A stretch of 64,000 nt of DNA from Bacteroidia bacterium (lineage in GTDB: Bacteria; Bacteroidota; Bacteroidia; Cytophagales; Cyclobacteriaceae), in contig JAUIAO010000002.1 of assembly GCA_030425425.1 (NCBI GenBank), positions 124,001-188,000 of the forward strand, in the 5' to 3' direction. The translations under genes and the position numbers were made by a program. This document shows, piece by piece, positions 1 through 8,780 of this stretch (position 1 is its first letter; every line of letters starts with the position of its first letter). Under the pieces are notes generated by a model that saw only the letters and a list, made by a program, of their open reading frames with translations, did not search any database and was not told the DNA's origin.

Positions 1-2
1 TC

Positions 3-308
3 GGTCGTCGTACTAAGGTCCAATCTCATGCTTTTATCTGTGAACTGGTAACCATCGGTGCAGATTGCTTTATTGGTCATGGGGTGATGTTTGTCAACGA
101 TCTTTTTCAGGATGGAGGCCCGGCCGGCGGAGATGTCTCAAAGTGGAAATCTACTACAATTGGTAATCATGTATCCATAGGTTCAAATGCCACGATTCTT
201 CCAGTCAACATTTGTGATCATGTAGTTATAGGAGCTGGAAGTGTGGTAACCAAGAATATTTCGGAACCAGGAGTCTATGTAGGTAATCCGGCGAGAAAAT
301 TGCGTTAA
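3..308 (+). CDS. Hexapeptide-repeat sugar N-acetyltransferase, C-terminal part (5' end outside window)
   Basis: The reading frame is open from the first complete codon at position 3, so the start lies outside the window; the ATG at 84 is internal. The visible 101 residues show left-handed beta-helix repeats (IGADCFIGHGV, IGNHVSIGSNATI, CDHVVIGAGSVVTKNI) and the usual ending GVYVGNPARKLR. This is the acyl-CoA-dependent transferase family that acetylates amino sugars in surface polysaccharide synthesis, resembling the WbpD/WlbB branch. The DegT-type aminotransferase at 5808 is the kind of partner such enzymes have in the 2,3-diamino-uronate pathway, which supports but does not prove that role. 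Family is clear; substrate is inferred. Confidence 0.85.
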   Translation, partial: GRRTKVQSHAFICELVTIGADCFIGHGVMFVNDLFQDGGPAGGDVSKWKSTTIGNHVSIGSNATILPVNICDHVVIGAGSVVTKNISEPGVYVGNPARKLR

Positions 309-342
309 TCATTTTTAGAATGGTAGAGATGTATTTTTAAAC

Positions 343-3126
343 ATGATTAGAAAACTTGCCCAGGTATTTACGCTTATTCTCAGCCTTGCTGCTTCGGGAC
401 AAGAATCATATTCAATTACTACCAATTATACGGAGGAAGACGGACTACCTTCTAACCAGGTTTATGCAGTAGCACAGGATAATCTGGGTTTCATTTGGTT
501 TGGGACAGATCATGGGCTAAGTAGATTTGATGGTCAGAATTTTGTCAATTATTCAATAGCTAATGGGGCACCTGATAGTGAAATTCTAAAATTTTATAAG
601 GACAGTATAGGTCAGCTATGGTGCTATACCCTTAGTGGTAAAATAGGCGTGATTTGGGATGGGAAGATTCTATTGGATAGAGATAATCTAGGTAGAGTGT
701 TGCCTAACTTAGATGATCAGATTACGGATATAGTTGAATACAAAAGTGAGATTTTTGTTTCTACTACAAATCAAATAGGAAACTTAGATACTCTTGGTTT
801 TACAACCATAACAAAGAGCGTGAGATACCCTCATTTAATTTCAAATAGGGATAAGTTATTTGCCACTTCTTTTGATACGCTGTTATATTATTATGATGAT
901 TCTGAAAAACAATTCGAAGTGTTGTTTGAAACTAAGTTTGCTAATTTTCGATACGCTTATGGTATTAGTTATCATAATCATTTGGTTTCATATCCATTCC
1001 AATATTTTGAGTCTTATATAAAGTATTTTGATATCCAAACAGGCACATCGAGAGAATACCCATGTCCTTATTCAATAAACAATATTCAGATCATTGATGA
1101 CGAGATTTTGGTAGTTACTACAGGAGGGATATTAAAATTTTATCCTGAGATACCAGCTTTGAAAGATTATATTTTGGTGGACAATGCCACTTCGATACAT
1201 AAAGACACTGATTTTAATAAGTGGGTCTCTTCCTATGGCAATGGGGTCGTGCATATGCGTTCTTCTCATTTTGAGCCAATAGAATTAATCGAGGATATTG
1301 GAGTTGAAAACATAATTATTGCGGAAGATTCTCTTTTTTTTATTTCTAAGAAGGGGTTTGTAGTCTCAACCGGAGATTTGAATGAAATAAGAGAAATCGA
1401 CAAGTTTATTGTTCAGGTTAATGATATCGAATTATTACCCAATTATAAGCCCATTTATGCCACTAATCAATGGATTGAGAGTGGCAAAAATCTATACGCC
1501 AATTCTTTTTATAAAACTGATTCTGTCCTTATTGCCGGTGGCAAGGAGAGTATTCGTATTTATAATTTGCATTTTGATGGGTTAAAGGAAAAATCAAGTT
1601 GGGTAAACGTAGAATTTGGCCAGGTTCAAAAAATAGTCCATTTATCAGATTCGTCTATACTGTTTTTTAATAAGCAGGGGTTGTACGAATTTTTGATCAG
1701 TCCTTCACATCAAGTGTTGCAGGTTTCGAATGTAGCTCTTTCTGGTGATGCCTTGGTAACAAACAATGAGGAAATTTGGTACGGAACTTATGGTAAGGGA
1801 ATTCAACTGATAAGTGCGAAAAGTGAAAAGTTCATGACAACAAATGAAGGATTGTCTTCTGATTATATCCAGCGTATCATTGAAGATGATGATAAGCTCT
1901 GGGTATTGACCTCAGCAGGAATTGATATTTTGGATATTGGTAATCTTGACTCTATTGTCATCAAAAATGTTCCAACTTTCACCAGCCAGATCAATGATAT
2001 TGAATTATTCAATGATGAAGTTTTGGTAGCCTCTGATAATGGGTTGTTTGCTTTCTCTAAGTATCTGGAATTCGCTGAATCCAATTCTAAATTCATAGTG
2101 GAGTCTTTTGAAATAGCGAAAGAAGAAGTTGAGGTCGAAGATCATTACAGCATTTATCCATACCAACGTGAGTTTGGAGCAAATTATGCAGTTTTGAATT
2201 TTGAACCGGATAATAACGTTCGTTATCGGTATTCCCTGATTCAAAGTGGAGAATCACCTAAAGCACCATGGATTGAAACTGAGCAGAATAGTGTGGTGTT
2301 TAGCAATGTCAGACCTGATCAGTATCAACTGGTCATTGAATACAAAGTCAGTAATTCTGATTGGAAGAGCGGGGTGGTTTTCAATATTGAAGTTGTTCCC
2401 AAAATAACTGAGACTCTTTGGTTCTGGGCAGTAATATCTTTGATAGGATCTGCTATCATGGGATACCTTTTTATCTTGGGTAGAGAATTTGTGATGTCCC
2501 GAAACCGACTGAAGAATGAAAAACTATCCGCCGAACTGATGGCCAAAAATGCACAGCTAAAGCCTCATTTCGTTTTTAATGCACTGAATGCAATTCGATC
2601 ATATGTACTGGAAAATAACGCAGAGCTTTCCGATAAATATCTTACTCTGTATGCGTCTCTGATGAGAAAAGTCTTGAACGCATCCAATAAAATGTTTCAA
2701 CCAATTGAGGAAGAATTGTCGATCATTTCGATGTACCTGGAACTTGAGCAGTTACGTTTTCATCATTCATTTAAATTTGAAATAGTTAAAAAGGTAAACT
2801 CGAACATAATACTACTATGCCCATCTATGATTTTACAGCCGTTTGTGGAAAACGCTGTGATGCATGGAGTACGAAGTATTCCAAATGGAGGATTGATAAA
2901 ATTAGAAGTGGAGGAAAATGAAGAGTATATCCGCTTGATCGTGGGAGACAATGGTAATGGGTTTGAAAAAGCGGATAATAGGACTGATTTGCATGCCACA
3001 GATATATTGAAGGATAAGGTAGATTTGATGCGTCAAACCTACAATATGAAGATTGATTATGATATTAAATCATGTAGCGGGCAAGGTACCGAGGTAACTA
3101 TTTCATTTGAAAAACTAGTAAAGTAA
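343..3126 (+). CDS. Beta-propeller sensor histidine kinase of the LytS (His_kinase) type
   Basis: A 927-residue membrane sensor. Residues 1 to about 20 form a signal peptide. The long periplasmic part carries two-component-regulator propeller repeats (for example GLPSNQVYAVAQDNLGFIWFGT and GLSSDYIQRIIEDDDKLWVLT), followed by a Y_Y_Y-like beta domain near residues 600-680. One membrane helix lies near residues 690-713. The cytoplasmic kinase has the LytS-type H-box KPHFVFNALNAI with the phospho-acceptor His742, then the N-box VENAVMHG and the glycine-rich GDNGNGFE. It lacks the one-piece HTCS architecture because no response regulator is fused. The regulator gene starts two bases after the stop, so the two form an operon and almost certainly a signalling pair. 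The ligand is unknown; neighbouring surface-polysaccharide genes suggest an envelope or carbohydrate cue. Confidence 0.9.
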   Translation: MIRKLAQVFTLILSLAASGQESYSITTNYTEEDGLPSNQVYAVAQDNLGFIWFGTDHGLSRFDGQNFVNYSIANGAPDSEILKFYKDSIGQLWCYTLSGKIGVIWDGKILLDRDNLGRVLPNLDDQITDIVEYKSEIFVSTTNQIGNLDTLGFTTITKSVRYPHLISNRDKLFATSFDTLLYYYDDSEKQFEVLFETKFANFRYAYGISYHNHLVSYPFQYFESYIKYFDIQTGTSREYPCPYSINNIQIIDDEILVVTTGGILKFYPEIPALKDYILVDNATSIHKDTDFNKWVSSYGNGVVHMRSSHFEPIELIEDIGVENIIIAEDSLFFISKKGFVVSTGDLNEIREIDKFIVQVNDIELLPNYKPIYATNQWIESGKNLYANSFYKTDSVLIAGGKESIRIYNLHFDGLKEKSSWVNVEFGQVQKIVHLSDSSILFFNKQGLYEFLISPSHQVLQVSNVALSGDALVTNNEEIWYGTYGKGIQLISAKSEKFMTTNEGLSSDYIQRIIEDDDKLWVLTSAGIDILDIGNLDSIVIKNVPTFTSQINDIELFNDEVLVASDNGLFAFSKYLEFAESNSKFIVESFEIAKEEVEVEDHYSIYPYQREFGANYAVLNFEPDNNVRYRYSLIQSGESPKAPWIETEQNSVVFSNVRPDQYQLVIEYKVSNSDWKSGVVFNIEVVPKITETLWFWAVISLIGSAIMGYLFILGREFVMSRNRLKNEKLSAELMAKNAQLKPHFVFNALNAIRSYVLENNAELSDKYLTLYASLMRKVLNASNKMFQPIEEELSIISMYLELEQLRFHHSFKFEIVKKVNSNIILLCPSMILQPFVENAVMHGVRSIPNGGLIKLEVEENEEYIRLIVGDNGNGFEKADNRTDLHATDILKDKVDLMRQTYNMKIDYDIKSCSGQGTEVTISFEKLVK

Positions 3127-3127
3127 T

Positions 3128-3868
3128 ATGATGAGAGCTGTAATAATTGATGATGAATCAGCAGCAAGAAAAAGCCTTCTCGATCTTATTCAAAATCATC
3201 TGCCTAAAATTAATGTGGTGAAATCCGCAGGCTGTCTGGAAGAAGGTGTGGTAGCTATTGTTGAAGAAAAACCCGAACTCATTTTTTTAGATATTGATAT
3301 GCCTGATGGCACTGGTTTTGACTTATTGGAGAGGATTGATGACATTAACTTAAATGTAATTTTTACTACTGCACACGAAAAGTACGCACACCATGCATTT
3401 AAAGTCTCTGCTATTGATTATTTGCTAAAACCAGTTAATCTCAACGGTTTGAAACAGGCCATTCGCAAAGTCGAAGAAAGACAGGAAAGTACTAGTTTAT
3501 CAGATTTGGTGAGGCTTGTAAAATCTCCAAAGAGAGAGAAAATAATGGTTTCAACTGCAGAAGAGGTGCGCCTGGTTGATGCAGCAGAAGTGATTTGCAT
3601 TAAAGCAGATCGAAATTATTGCGAAATAGTTTTAGAATCAGGTGCTAAAATCATGTCTACCCAAAACCTTGCACAATTAGAGAGTCGATTGGATGATTCA
3701 AAGTTTTTGAGAGTTCATAAATCTTACATAATCAATTTTGACTTTGTGGAGATTTATAGAAAAGGCAGAGGTGGCCAAATTATTCTGACAAATGGTGAAA
3801 TGATTGAGATATCTAGAAATAAAAAGAATGTAGTACTGGAAATAATGAGTAAAATGAGTGGTAGGTGA
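3128..3868 (+). CDS. LytTR-family response regulator
   Basis: A 246-residue regulator. The receiver domain (about residues 1-120) has the acidic pocket D8/D9, phospho-acceptor Asp55 in FLDIDMPDG, and the conserved lysine in YLLKPVN. The C-terminal LytTR DNA-binding domain spans about residues 140-246 (ADRNYCEIVLESG, FLRVHKSYIINF, ISRNKKN). It begins immediately after the kinase stop codon, so it is co-transcribed with and presumably phosphorylated by that kinase. LytTR proteins usually bind paired direct repeats upstream of envelope genes; its targets are not evident here. The start offers two adjacent ATG codons at 3128 and 3131; either is possible. Confidence 0.92.
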   Translation: MMRAVIIDDESAARKSLLDLIQNHLPKINVVKSAGCLEEGVVAIVEEKPELIFLDIDMPDGTGFDLLERIDDINLNVIFTTAHEKYAHHAFKVSAIDYLLKPVNLNGLKQAIRKVEERQESTSLSDLVRLVKSPKREKIMVSTAEEVRLVDAAEVICIKADRNYCEIVLESGAKIMSTQNLAQLESRLDDSKFLRVHKSYIINFDFVEIYRKGRGGQIILTNGEMIEISRNKKNVVLEIMSKMSGR

Positions 3869-3990
3869 AATCCACTTAATCCTCTCAACCGACCACTTCG
3901 TCCTGCGAAAGTGCCCTTAGGATAGATAAGTAACCACTTTAGGTTTTCTTATCACAAACATTCAGAAATTTGGAGCTCAATCGTCAGATA

Positions 3991-4071
3991 ATGAGAGCAA
4001 GTTCAATCAAAGCAATGATACTTTTTCTGATTTTAATAGGCCTGCTTAGCTTAATGAATATGGGCTATTAA
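3991..4071 (+). CDS. Possible small hydrophobic peptide (26 aa)
   Basis: ATG at 3991 opens a 26-codon frame that starts MRASSIKA, continues with a run of about a dozen hydrophobic residues, and ends at TAA in NMGY. This looks like a single short membrane helix. It is followed 70 bases later by a good terminator. There is no visible Shine-Dalgarno sequence and no family match that I recognise, so it may be chance. Low confidence. Confidence 0.2.
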   Translation: MRASSIKAMILFLILIGLLSLMNMGY

Positions 4072-4140
4072 GAATCAGCTTTTTGCTATGGTTTTCAAAT
4101 TGATTTTACCGCTGATATTCTGATGAATTGAATGCTTGTT

Positions 4141-4180
4141 TATTGCACAACTTTCACCAGAAAGTTGTGCAATATTTTTT
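4141..4180 (+). terminator. Intrinsic terminator
   Basis: A perfect 14-bp inverted repeat (4141-4154 with 4161-4174, stem core TTGCACAACTTT) with a six-base loop CACCAG, followed at once by six T residues. The orientation is plus. It separates the upstream LytSR region from the lipoprotein gene at 4275. Confidence 0.85.
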
Positions 4181-4274
4181 ATAAATATTGCGATTACCTA
4201 TATGTGGTTTTTAGTTTTAAATTTTATCAGAGGGCTGCAGTGACTTCACTTGCAGTTTGCCAATTATTCATTAA

Positions 4275-5699
4275 ATGAAAACTATAATGAAAACTAAATT
4301 ATTGATTATCCTATTCGCCGTGATTCTTTTCAATTCCTGTAGTACAGATGAAGAAGTATCAAAAGGTGAGTTGCAATTGCAAGTACTAAGCACTGCAAAC
4401 ATGGAAAGCCAGATTCTGGAGGAAGGAAATTCAATTGTGATTTCTGTAGAAGATGAATCTGGTAGCTTGATTATAGATCAGAAAAAAATCTCCTTGCTAA
4501 ATGGTCAGAATTCGGATCCGATTCTGTTGGAAATCGGTAATTATTATCTCACTGAATTTGTGGTTTTGGATGATGATGATTCAGTTATTTATGCTACCCC
4601 TAAGTCTGGATCTTTGTTTGAAAATTTGGTATCAACTCCACTGCCACATGAATTTGAGATTGGTTCTGAGCAAGTGACCAATGAGACCATTGAGGTAGTA
4701 TCTACAGCTAGCGCTAGTCTGGAGGATTTAGCATATTCATCTTTGAACTATTCTGTGGTAGAAACCACCACAATTTTCATTAGTGTGTTTGTGGAAAATG
4801 ACTCACTGAGTGAATTGACCTATAGTCCTTCAGAAGTTTCATTGTTTGTAGATGGTGATTCTGTTTACACTATATTATTAGAGTCGGGAATTCAAGGCTT
4901 AGTAGTCCCCTTAGGGCATGCTGAGTATAAGTTTCATGTCTCTATTGATGGTGAAAGTATGAAAGAACTCACCTTTACTCTTGAGGAGTTATTACAGTTT
5001 GAGAATAAGCCTTTGGAGATAGTTTTTAATTCAAGTGCTGGATTAAGGTTAGGCTTAGTGGCTCATTATGATTTTAGCGGAACTGCTGTAGATTTAAGTG
5101 GCTATAACAACAATGGATTGGTTAGTGGTGCAGTTTTGTCTGAAGACAGGTTTGGAAATGAAAATAGTGCTTATTTTTTCGACGGTGTTGATGATTATAT
5201 AGAAGTAGCAGATGATTCATCTTTACATTTTACGAATGAGTTTAGTATTTCAGTATGGTTCAACATGCAAACAGCAAAATACTGGGGAAGTAGAATCATA
5301 GATAAAGCTATTGGTAGCTTGGGGCAGGGATTTAATTTGGATACTTATGATCCTATTAAAACAGGTACTAAAATTAGATTACAGGCAGTAAACCCGTGGG
5401 TATATCTTTCCGATACAGAACTTCAGTTGAATCAGTGGTATCATGTCGTGGTTATTTTCGAAAATGGCACCACTAGTTGCTATATCAATGGAGAGCTGGA
5501 TTTTGAACTGTCAGGAGAAAACAAAACATTAGTTAATACGAATGAAGTGATGAGAATCGGTTTTGATTCTGGTGTTCGTACCGGACCGGACTATGATGAT
5601 GGATTCAACGGTTATATTGATGAAATAAGAATATACAACAGGGCGATTGATTCTCAAGATGTTCAAACGCTTTTCAATATGGAACAAGTTATAAATTGA
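4275..5699 (+). CDS. Outer-membrane lipoprotein with C-terminal LamG/jelly-roll domain
   Basis: A 474-residue secreted lipoprotein. The signal peptide ends in the lipobox FNSC with acidic residues after the cysteine (STDEE), typical of surface lipoproteins in this phylum. Residues to about 250 are beta-rich and not recognised, possibly one of the DUF4493-like N-domains. From about residue 260 to the end lies a concanavalin/LamG-like jelly roll (GLVAHYDFSGTAVDLSG, FDGVDDYIEVADDSSLHF, YHVVVIFENGTTSCYING, GYIDEIRIYNRAI). Such modules bind glycans or proteins. It is a single gene after the 4141 terminator. ATG at 4275 gives MKTIMKTK; the ATG at 4287 is equally plausible. The precise function is unknown. 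Confidence 0.75.
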   Translation: MKTIMKTKLLIILFAVILFNSCSTDEEVSKGELQLQVLSTANMESQILEEGNSIVISVEDESGSLIIDQKKISLLNGQNSDPILLEIGNYYLTEFVVLDDDDSVIYATPKSGSLFENLVSTPLPHEFEIGSEQVTNETIEVVSTASASLEDLAYSSLNYSVVETTTIFISVFVENDSLSELTYSPSEVSLFVDGDSVYTILLESGIQGLVVPLGHAEYKFHVSIDGESMKELTFTLEELLQFENKPLEIVFNSSAGLRLGLVAHYDFSGTAVDLSGYNNNGLVSGAVLSEDRFGNENSAYFFDGVDDYIEVADDSSLHFTNEFSISVWFNMQTAKYWGSRIIDKAIGSLGQGFNLDTYDPIKTGTKIRLQAVNPWVYLSDTELQLNQWYHVVVIFENGTTSCYINGELDFELSGENKTLVNTNEVMRIGFDSGVRTGPDYDDGFNGYIDEIRIYNRAIDSQDVQTLFNMEQVIN

Positions 5700-5718
5700 T
5701 TTGAAGGTTTTTTCTTTT

Positions 5719-5760
5719 AGTGGTTGTTTTGAAGAACTTTAATTACTTCTAACAACCACT
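5719..5760. other. Inverted repeat between genes (possible terminator)
   Basis: AGTGGTTGTT at 5719-5728 is matched by its exact complement at 5751-5760, and a further GAAG/CTTC pair lies inside. No strong T run follows on either strand, so termination is uncertain. It sits between the lipoprotein and the aminotransferase. Confidence 0.4.
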
Positions 5761-5807
5761 TCCATTATCCTTTTAATTCTCACATCTTTGCTGCAAATCA
5801 TTTCATC

Positions 5808-6902
5808 ATGAAAGTTCCATTTGTAGATCTCAAACCACAATATCAATCCATCAAACCCGAAATTGATGCGGCAATAGCAGGTGTGATTGAAAATACCAGC
5901 TTTATAGGAGGAGGTATTATTAAGGATTTCGAAAAAGCATTTGCTGAATATATCGGAGTAGATCATTGTGTGGCTTGTGCTAATGGTACCGATGCTATTG
6001 AGATTGCTTTGCAAGCTTTGGGTATTGGTGAAGGAGATGAAGTGATAGTACCTGCCATCACATGGATTGCTACTGCTGGAGCAGTGAAAAACGTGGGTGC
6101 AGAGCCTGTTTTCGTTGATTTGATAGAGCGTGAGTTTACCATGAATCCAGATTTGTTGGAGGATGTAATCACCGATCAAACAAAAGCAATTATACCTGTT
6201 CATTTGTACGGACTTCCATGTAGAATGCCCGAAGTTATGGCCATTGCCAGAAAACATGACTTGTATGTTTTAGAAGATTGTGCTCAGGCACATGGTGCGA
6301 ATATCGATGGAAAAACGGTAGGTACTTTTGGGGACATAGCTACATTCAGCTTTTACCCTGGCAAAAATCTCGGGGCTTATGGAGATGCTGGAGGAATAGT
6401 TACCAATGATGAAAATCTGGCAAATACCTGCAGAATGATTTGTAATCATGGTCAGCCGAAAAAGCATGTTCATAAAATGATTGGTCGAAATAGCAGAATG
6501 GATACCATGCAGGCAGCTATTCTCAATGTAAAACTTCCTCATTTAACAGACTGGACTAAGAAAAGGCAACAGGTAGCTGAGTGGTATGGCATATACTTAC
6601 CGGAGGAAATCAAGAGGCCGAGGGTTCCCGAGGAATATGAGCATGTATATCACTTGTATGTGATCAGGGCTAAAAACAGGGAGGAGGTTCTGCGTTTATT
6701 GGATGATGCCGGAATTGGACATGCAATTCACTACCCGACTGCTTTGCCTTTCGTTAATGCTTTTGTTTATAAAGACCATGACAAGACAGATTTTCCTGTT
6801 GCTCATCAACTATCTAAAGAAATCATTTCAATTCCTATGTTTTCAGAGCTAAAGGAAGAGCAGGTAAAGTATGTATCCAAAGTGCTTTCTAATACAATTT
6901 AA
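5808..6902 (+). CDS. DegT/DnrJ/EryC1/StrS-family PLP-dependent sugar aminotransferase
   Basis: A 364-residue enzyme of normal family length that transfers an amino group from glutamate to a nucleotide-linked keto sugar. Visible features: the N-terminal MKVPFVDLKPQYQ, the cofactor region ANGTDAIEIALQAL, EDCAQAHGA (PLP-ring aspartate), and the Schiff-base lysine Lys186 in SFYPGKNLGAYGDAG. It closely resembles the WbpE/WlbC group that makes UDP-2-acetamido-3-amino uronic acids, which fits the hexapeptide acetyltransferase at the window start. It is transcribed toward, and ends five bases from, the convergent sulfotransferase gene. Family is certain; the exact sugar is inferred. Confidence 0.92.
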   Translation: MKVPFVDLKPQYQSIKPEIDAAIAGVIENTSFIGGGIIKDFEKAFAEYIGVDHCVACANGTDAIEIALQALGIGEGDEVIVPAITWIATAGAVKNVGAEPVFVDLIEREFTMNPDLLEDVITDQTKAIIPVHLYGLPCRMPEVMAIARKHDLYVLEDCAQAHGANIDGKTVGTFGDIATFSFYPGKNLGAYGDAGGIVTNDENLANTCRMICNHGQPKKHVHKMIGRNSRMDTMQAAILNVKLPHLTDWTKKRQQVAEWYGIYLPEEIKRPRVPEEYEHVYHLYVIRAKNREEVLRLLDDAGIGHAIHYPTALPFVNAFVYKDHDKTDFPVAHQLSKEIISIPMFSELKEEQVKYVSKVLSNTI

Positions 6903-6907
6903 TTACA

Positions 6908-7549
6908 TCAAGACCGGTTTCTTAAATAGAAACGCCATTTCAGGATTGGTGTCTTCACTGTTTCAAGAAAATACAAAAAGAGTTTTCTCCATTTATTATC
7001 AGAAATATTGTGTGGCGTATCGAATGAATTTAAGGCAGCTTCCAGATCTCCTTCTGCACCAACTCTGCTCCAAAATGTTTTGAAATCTTCTTTGATACTT
7101 TCAAGATGTATGATCTGAGTTTTGGTCTTGTCTTTTAGAAACAATTCAATATTAGCATTTACTGTGTCATAGTATTGCTCGCAAACCTTGAGTGATTCGG
7201 CTTTGGATAATTTATAGAATGGGTTCATTAATATGCCACTCGCAAAGGCTTTATTGATACTATTTTCGGCATACCATCTTCTGGCTATGCTTTTAACCGT
7301 TTTTTCTTTGTCCCGTATGAGATGAATATAGTAAGCCTCATCACCATATCGTTTGTCAAGATCGCCTAACAGCCATGACAAGCGATTGTCAGCTTCTATG
7401 TGATTTTCTGGGTATTTGAGTCTATTTGGGCCAATAGTTTTGGCTTGCGATTCATGACCACTCGTATAGTTTTTGATAAATTCGCACGCATGTGCAAAAC
7501 TTACTGAGCCGGATCGGCCGGTACAAAGTACAAATACATTCATTAACAC
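6908..7549 (-). CDS. Sulfotransferase-family protein
   Basis: A 213-residue cytoplasmic protein. Its N-terminus has the PAPS-binding P-loop-like motif FVLCTGRSGSVSF, and the middle has YIHLIRDKEKTVKSIARRW, which matches the 3'-phosphate-binding RD...S region of carbohydrate sulfotransferases. This suggests sulfation of a surface glycan made by neighbouring genes. It lies on the opposite strand between two polysaccharide genes, divergent from the GT4 gene at 7608. Start options are ATG 7549 or ATG 7543; both precede the P-loop by only a few residues. The acceptor cannot be told from sequence. Confidence 0.75.
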   Translation of the reverse strand: MLMNVFVLCTGRSGSVSFAHACEFIKNYTSGHESQAKTIGPNRLKYPENHIEADNRLSWLLGDLDKRYGDEAYYIHLIRDKEKTVKSIARRWYAENSINKAFASGILMNPFYKLSKAESLKVCEQYYDTVNANIELFLKDKTKTQIIHLESIKEDFKTFWSRVGAEGDLEAALNSFDTPHNISDNKWRKLFLYFLETVKTPILKWRFYLRNRS

Positions 7550-7607
7550 GTCACTTTTGCCTGCACGAAGATATTAGTTTTTTGGACCTCACAAACAAGA
7601 TTATGAT

Positions 7608-8780
7608 ATGAAGGTAGGGATGATTTTAGATGGACTATTTCCGACAGATGCCCGAGTAGAGAGAGAAGCATTAGCTCTGATAGCAGAGGGTCATGAAGTG
7701 CATTTGTGGGCATTTACTAAAGATCCGAAGAAAAAATTTGAAGAGTATAATGGGATCAAAGTTCATTATGCTCATAGAAATAATCTGATTTATAAAGCTT
7801 CTGCTATGGCTATTGACTGGCCAATCTATCATTTGCTTTTAAGAAAACACGTGCAATCCTTTCTGAAGAATCAATTCGATGTGATTCATGTCCATGATAT
7901 GACTATTGCAGGATTGGTAATGAAACTCAAAAAGAGTGAAAAATTGGTTTTGGATCTTCATGAGAACAGACCTGAGATCATGCGTTATTATCCTCATTTG
8001 AAGAGATTTCCCACTAATATTTTAATCAATCTTGATCGGTGGAAGCGGGCCGAGATGAGTTACATAAAAAAGTCAGATGCGGTAATAGTCGTTACTAAGG
8101 AAGCAGCAGAATATTATGGTAAGGCGAATTCTAATTATTGTGTAGTGCCGAATACAGCCGAGTTAGCGACTATTGATGCCATTCCGATTGATCAATCCTT
8201 GGTGGATCGATACAAGGATAATTTTGTAGTCCTGTATATCGGTGACTTGGGGAGTAGGAGAGGAATTTATGAATTGATTGAAGCTGCTGATTTATTAGAA
8301 GATCAAATACCAGAACTGAAAGTGGTAATGGTTGGAGATTCTTCCGAAAGGCCTTCTTACGAGCAATTGGTAGATCAGAAAAACCTTCAGGATTTTGTTG
8401 ATTTCGAGGGATTCCAACCTCATGATTTATTGTTTTCTTACATCAAAGCTGCTAATGTAGGTACATCACCACTATGGAGAAATATCCACCATGATACCAC
8501 TTTTGCCAATAAGGTTTTTCAATACATGTCACTTGGGTTGCCACAGGTGGTAAGCGATTGTCCGGCACAGGAAAATGTGGTCGAAGAATGCAATGCCGGA
8601 CTCATACATACCTCAAAAGTTCCTCAAGATCTTGCAGACAAGATTTATGACCTATATGCGAACCCTGAAAAAGCAGAAACTTTAGGCTTATCAGCCCGTA
8701 AATCGATGGAAGAAATTTGGGACTGGAAATACAAAAAACAAGCCTTAGTAAATTTATACAGAGGGTTTCAAGCGGACTGA
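7608..8780 (+). CDS. Glycosyltransferase family 4 (GT-B fold)
   Basis: A 390-residue glycosyltransferase. The N-domain begins MKVGMILDGLFPTDARVERE, with FDVIHVHDMT for the acceptor cleft. The C-domain has the hinge region VLYIGDLGSRRGIYELIEA and the donor-binding stretch FANKVFQYMSLGLPQVVSD before ECNAGL, as in retaining GT4 enzymes. It likely adds a sugar to the lipid-linked repeat unit of a capsule or O-antigen. Its last 13 bases overlap the 3' end of the convergent methyltransferase gene. The donor sugar is unknown. Confidence 0.88.
   Translation: MKVGMILDGLFPTDARVEREALALIAEGHEVHLWAFTKDPKKKFEEYNGIKVHYAHRNNLIYKASAMAIDWPIYHLLLRKHVQSFLKNQFDVIHVHDMTIAGLVMKLKKSEKLVLDLHENRPEIMRYYPHLKRFPTNILINLDRWKRAEMSYIKKSDAVIVVTKEAAEYYGKANSNYCVVPNTAELATIDAIPIDQSLVDRYKDNFVVLYIGDLGSRRGIYELIEAADLLEDQIPELKVVMVGDSSERPSYEQLVDQKNLQDFVDFEGFQPHDLLFSYIKAANVGTSPLWRNIHHDTTFANKVFQYMSLGLPQVVSDCPAQENVVEECNAGLIHTSKVPQDLADKIYDLYANPEKAETLGLSARKSMEEIWDWKYKKQALVNLYRGFQAD

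Larger units (their letters stand above)
3869..4274. other. Intergenic stretch with possible small transcript
   Basis: About 400 bases between the LytTR regulator and the LamG-like lipoprotein. It contains a 26-codon hydrophobic reading frame at 3991 and a strong intrinsic terminator at 4141-4180. The terminator lies 270 bases after the regulator and points the same way, so it ends either a long 3' tail or a separate short transcript. No other gene was recognised. Confidence 0.5.

Noticed and set aside
5739-6257. Minus-strand frame of 172 codons opposite the aminotransferase
   Set aside because: It has no recognisable domain and lies over a clear DegT-family gene, so it is a shadow frame.
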